Origin: Sulfurimonas sp.
GTDB taxonomy: Bacteria > Campylobacterota > Campylobacteria > Campylobacterales > Sulfurimonadaceae
Assembly (NCBI GenBank): GCA_013791885.1
Contig: VMSZ01000031.1
Span: 1 to 63,974 of the forward strand
Reading direction: 5' to 3'
Length of the DNA: 63,974 nt
Shown piece after piece: positions 63,946 to 63,974 of this stretch (position 1 is its first letter; the number at the start of each line of letters is the position of its first letter). Position numbers and translations under genes: made by a program. The notes beneath the pieces are model-generated. The model had not been told where the DNA came from, made no database searches, and saw only the letters and a list, made by a program, of their open reading frames with translations.

Positions 63946-63974
63946 TTGGAATACAGCGCACAAACTTTAGAAAA
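63946..63974 (+). CDS. leuS: Start of probable leucyl-tRNA synthetase (3' partial)
   Basis: The last 29 bases read MEYSAQTLE from a TTG start, with AGGAA 5 nt upstream. This resembles the N-terminus of LeuS (MEYxxxxIEKKWQ) and the position after a DUF6394 gene fits. Only about nine residues are visible, so the call is tentative. Confidence 0.45.

Noticed and set aside
1-63974. CRISPR array, prophage or insertion sequence
   Set aside because: No regularly spaced identical repeats, transposase, integrase or phage structural genes were found; the tandem hairpins differ in sequence and spacing and have no cas genes.

Overview
This window is chromosomal DNA from a Campylobacterota (epsilonproteobacterial) lineage and looks most like Sulfurimonas or a close relative. 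The basis is inference from content, with no database search: low G+C, dense leading-to-lagging gene packing with 1-11 nt overlaps, an ovothiol pathway, a membrane-bound polysulfide-reductase-type molybdoenzyme, a NavAb-like sodium channel, a dimeric all-alpha dUTPase, and a tmRNA whose tag reads ANNTNYRPAYAVA. No prophage, insertion sequence, rRNA operon or CRISPR array was seen.

Layout. 0-8 kb: the 3' part of a Cache/PAS/GGDEF cyclase (runs off the left edge), pgeF, the ovoA-ovoB ovothiol operon with two small downstream genes, a short antisense cysteine-rich protein, dut and an orphan ABC ATPase. 8-13 kb (minus strand): crcB, plsC, an SH3-domain membrane protein, purQ-purS-purC and ctpA. 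13-16 kb (plus): aroK, a periplasmic thioredoxin, hisD and a DUF2231 membrane protein. 16-21.5 kb: a B-C-A ordered iron-sulfur / NrfD / Tat-exported molybdopterin oxidoreductase operon. 21.5-26.2 kb: sodium channel, TlpA-like and NosL-like proteins, then dnaK and grpE on the minus strand behind a consensus sigma70 promoter that carries a HspR-like inverted repeat.

26-38 kb: an AsmA-like protein, comF, lepA followed by a micro-ORF that duplicates the LepA tail, prs, a Fur/PerR-type regulator with a palindrome over its start codon, a YhcH-family gene, tmRNA and tRNA-Phe, a TRIC-type channel, purN, murD, mraY and divergent gpmI. 38-46.5 kb: an uncharacterised three-gene operon (DsbC-like, RND permease, DUF2867-type dehydrogenase), then the fatty-acid cluster fabG-acpP-fabF-accA. 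46.5-54 kb: an exonuclease, trpF, rpe, a STAS/CheX plus HDOD signalling pair, rpmB, a K+ channel, argJ and a gamma carbonic anhydrase-like protein. 54-64 kb: an SLBB export protein and Wzz-like partner, lnt, yajC-secD-secF, a membrane GGDEF protein, a DUF6394 protein and the first codons of a probable leuS.

Three signals lie outside ordinary annotation. (1) The heptamer AAACGCA/TGCGTTT occurs about 78 times by manual count against about 8 expected from composition, on both strands. (2) Several intergenic regions hold a related family of tandem hairpins with compensatory base changes between copies. (3) The last 15 residues of LepA are duplicated in a 45-codon ORF directly behind lepA, with only synonymous differences.
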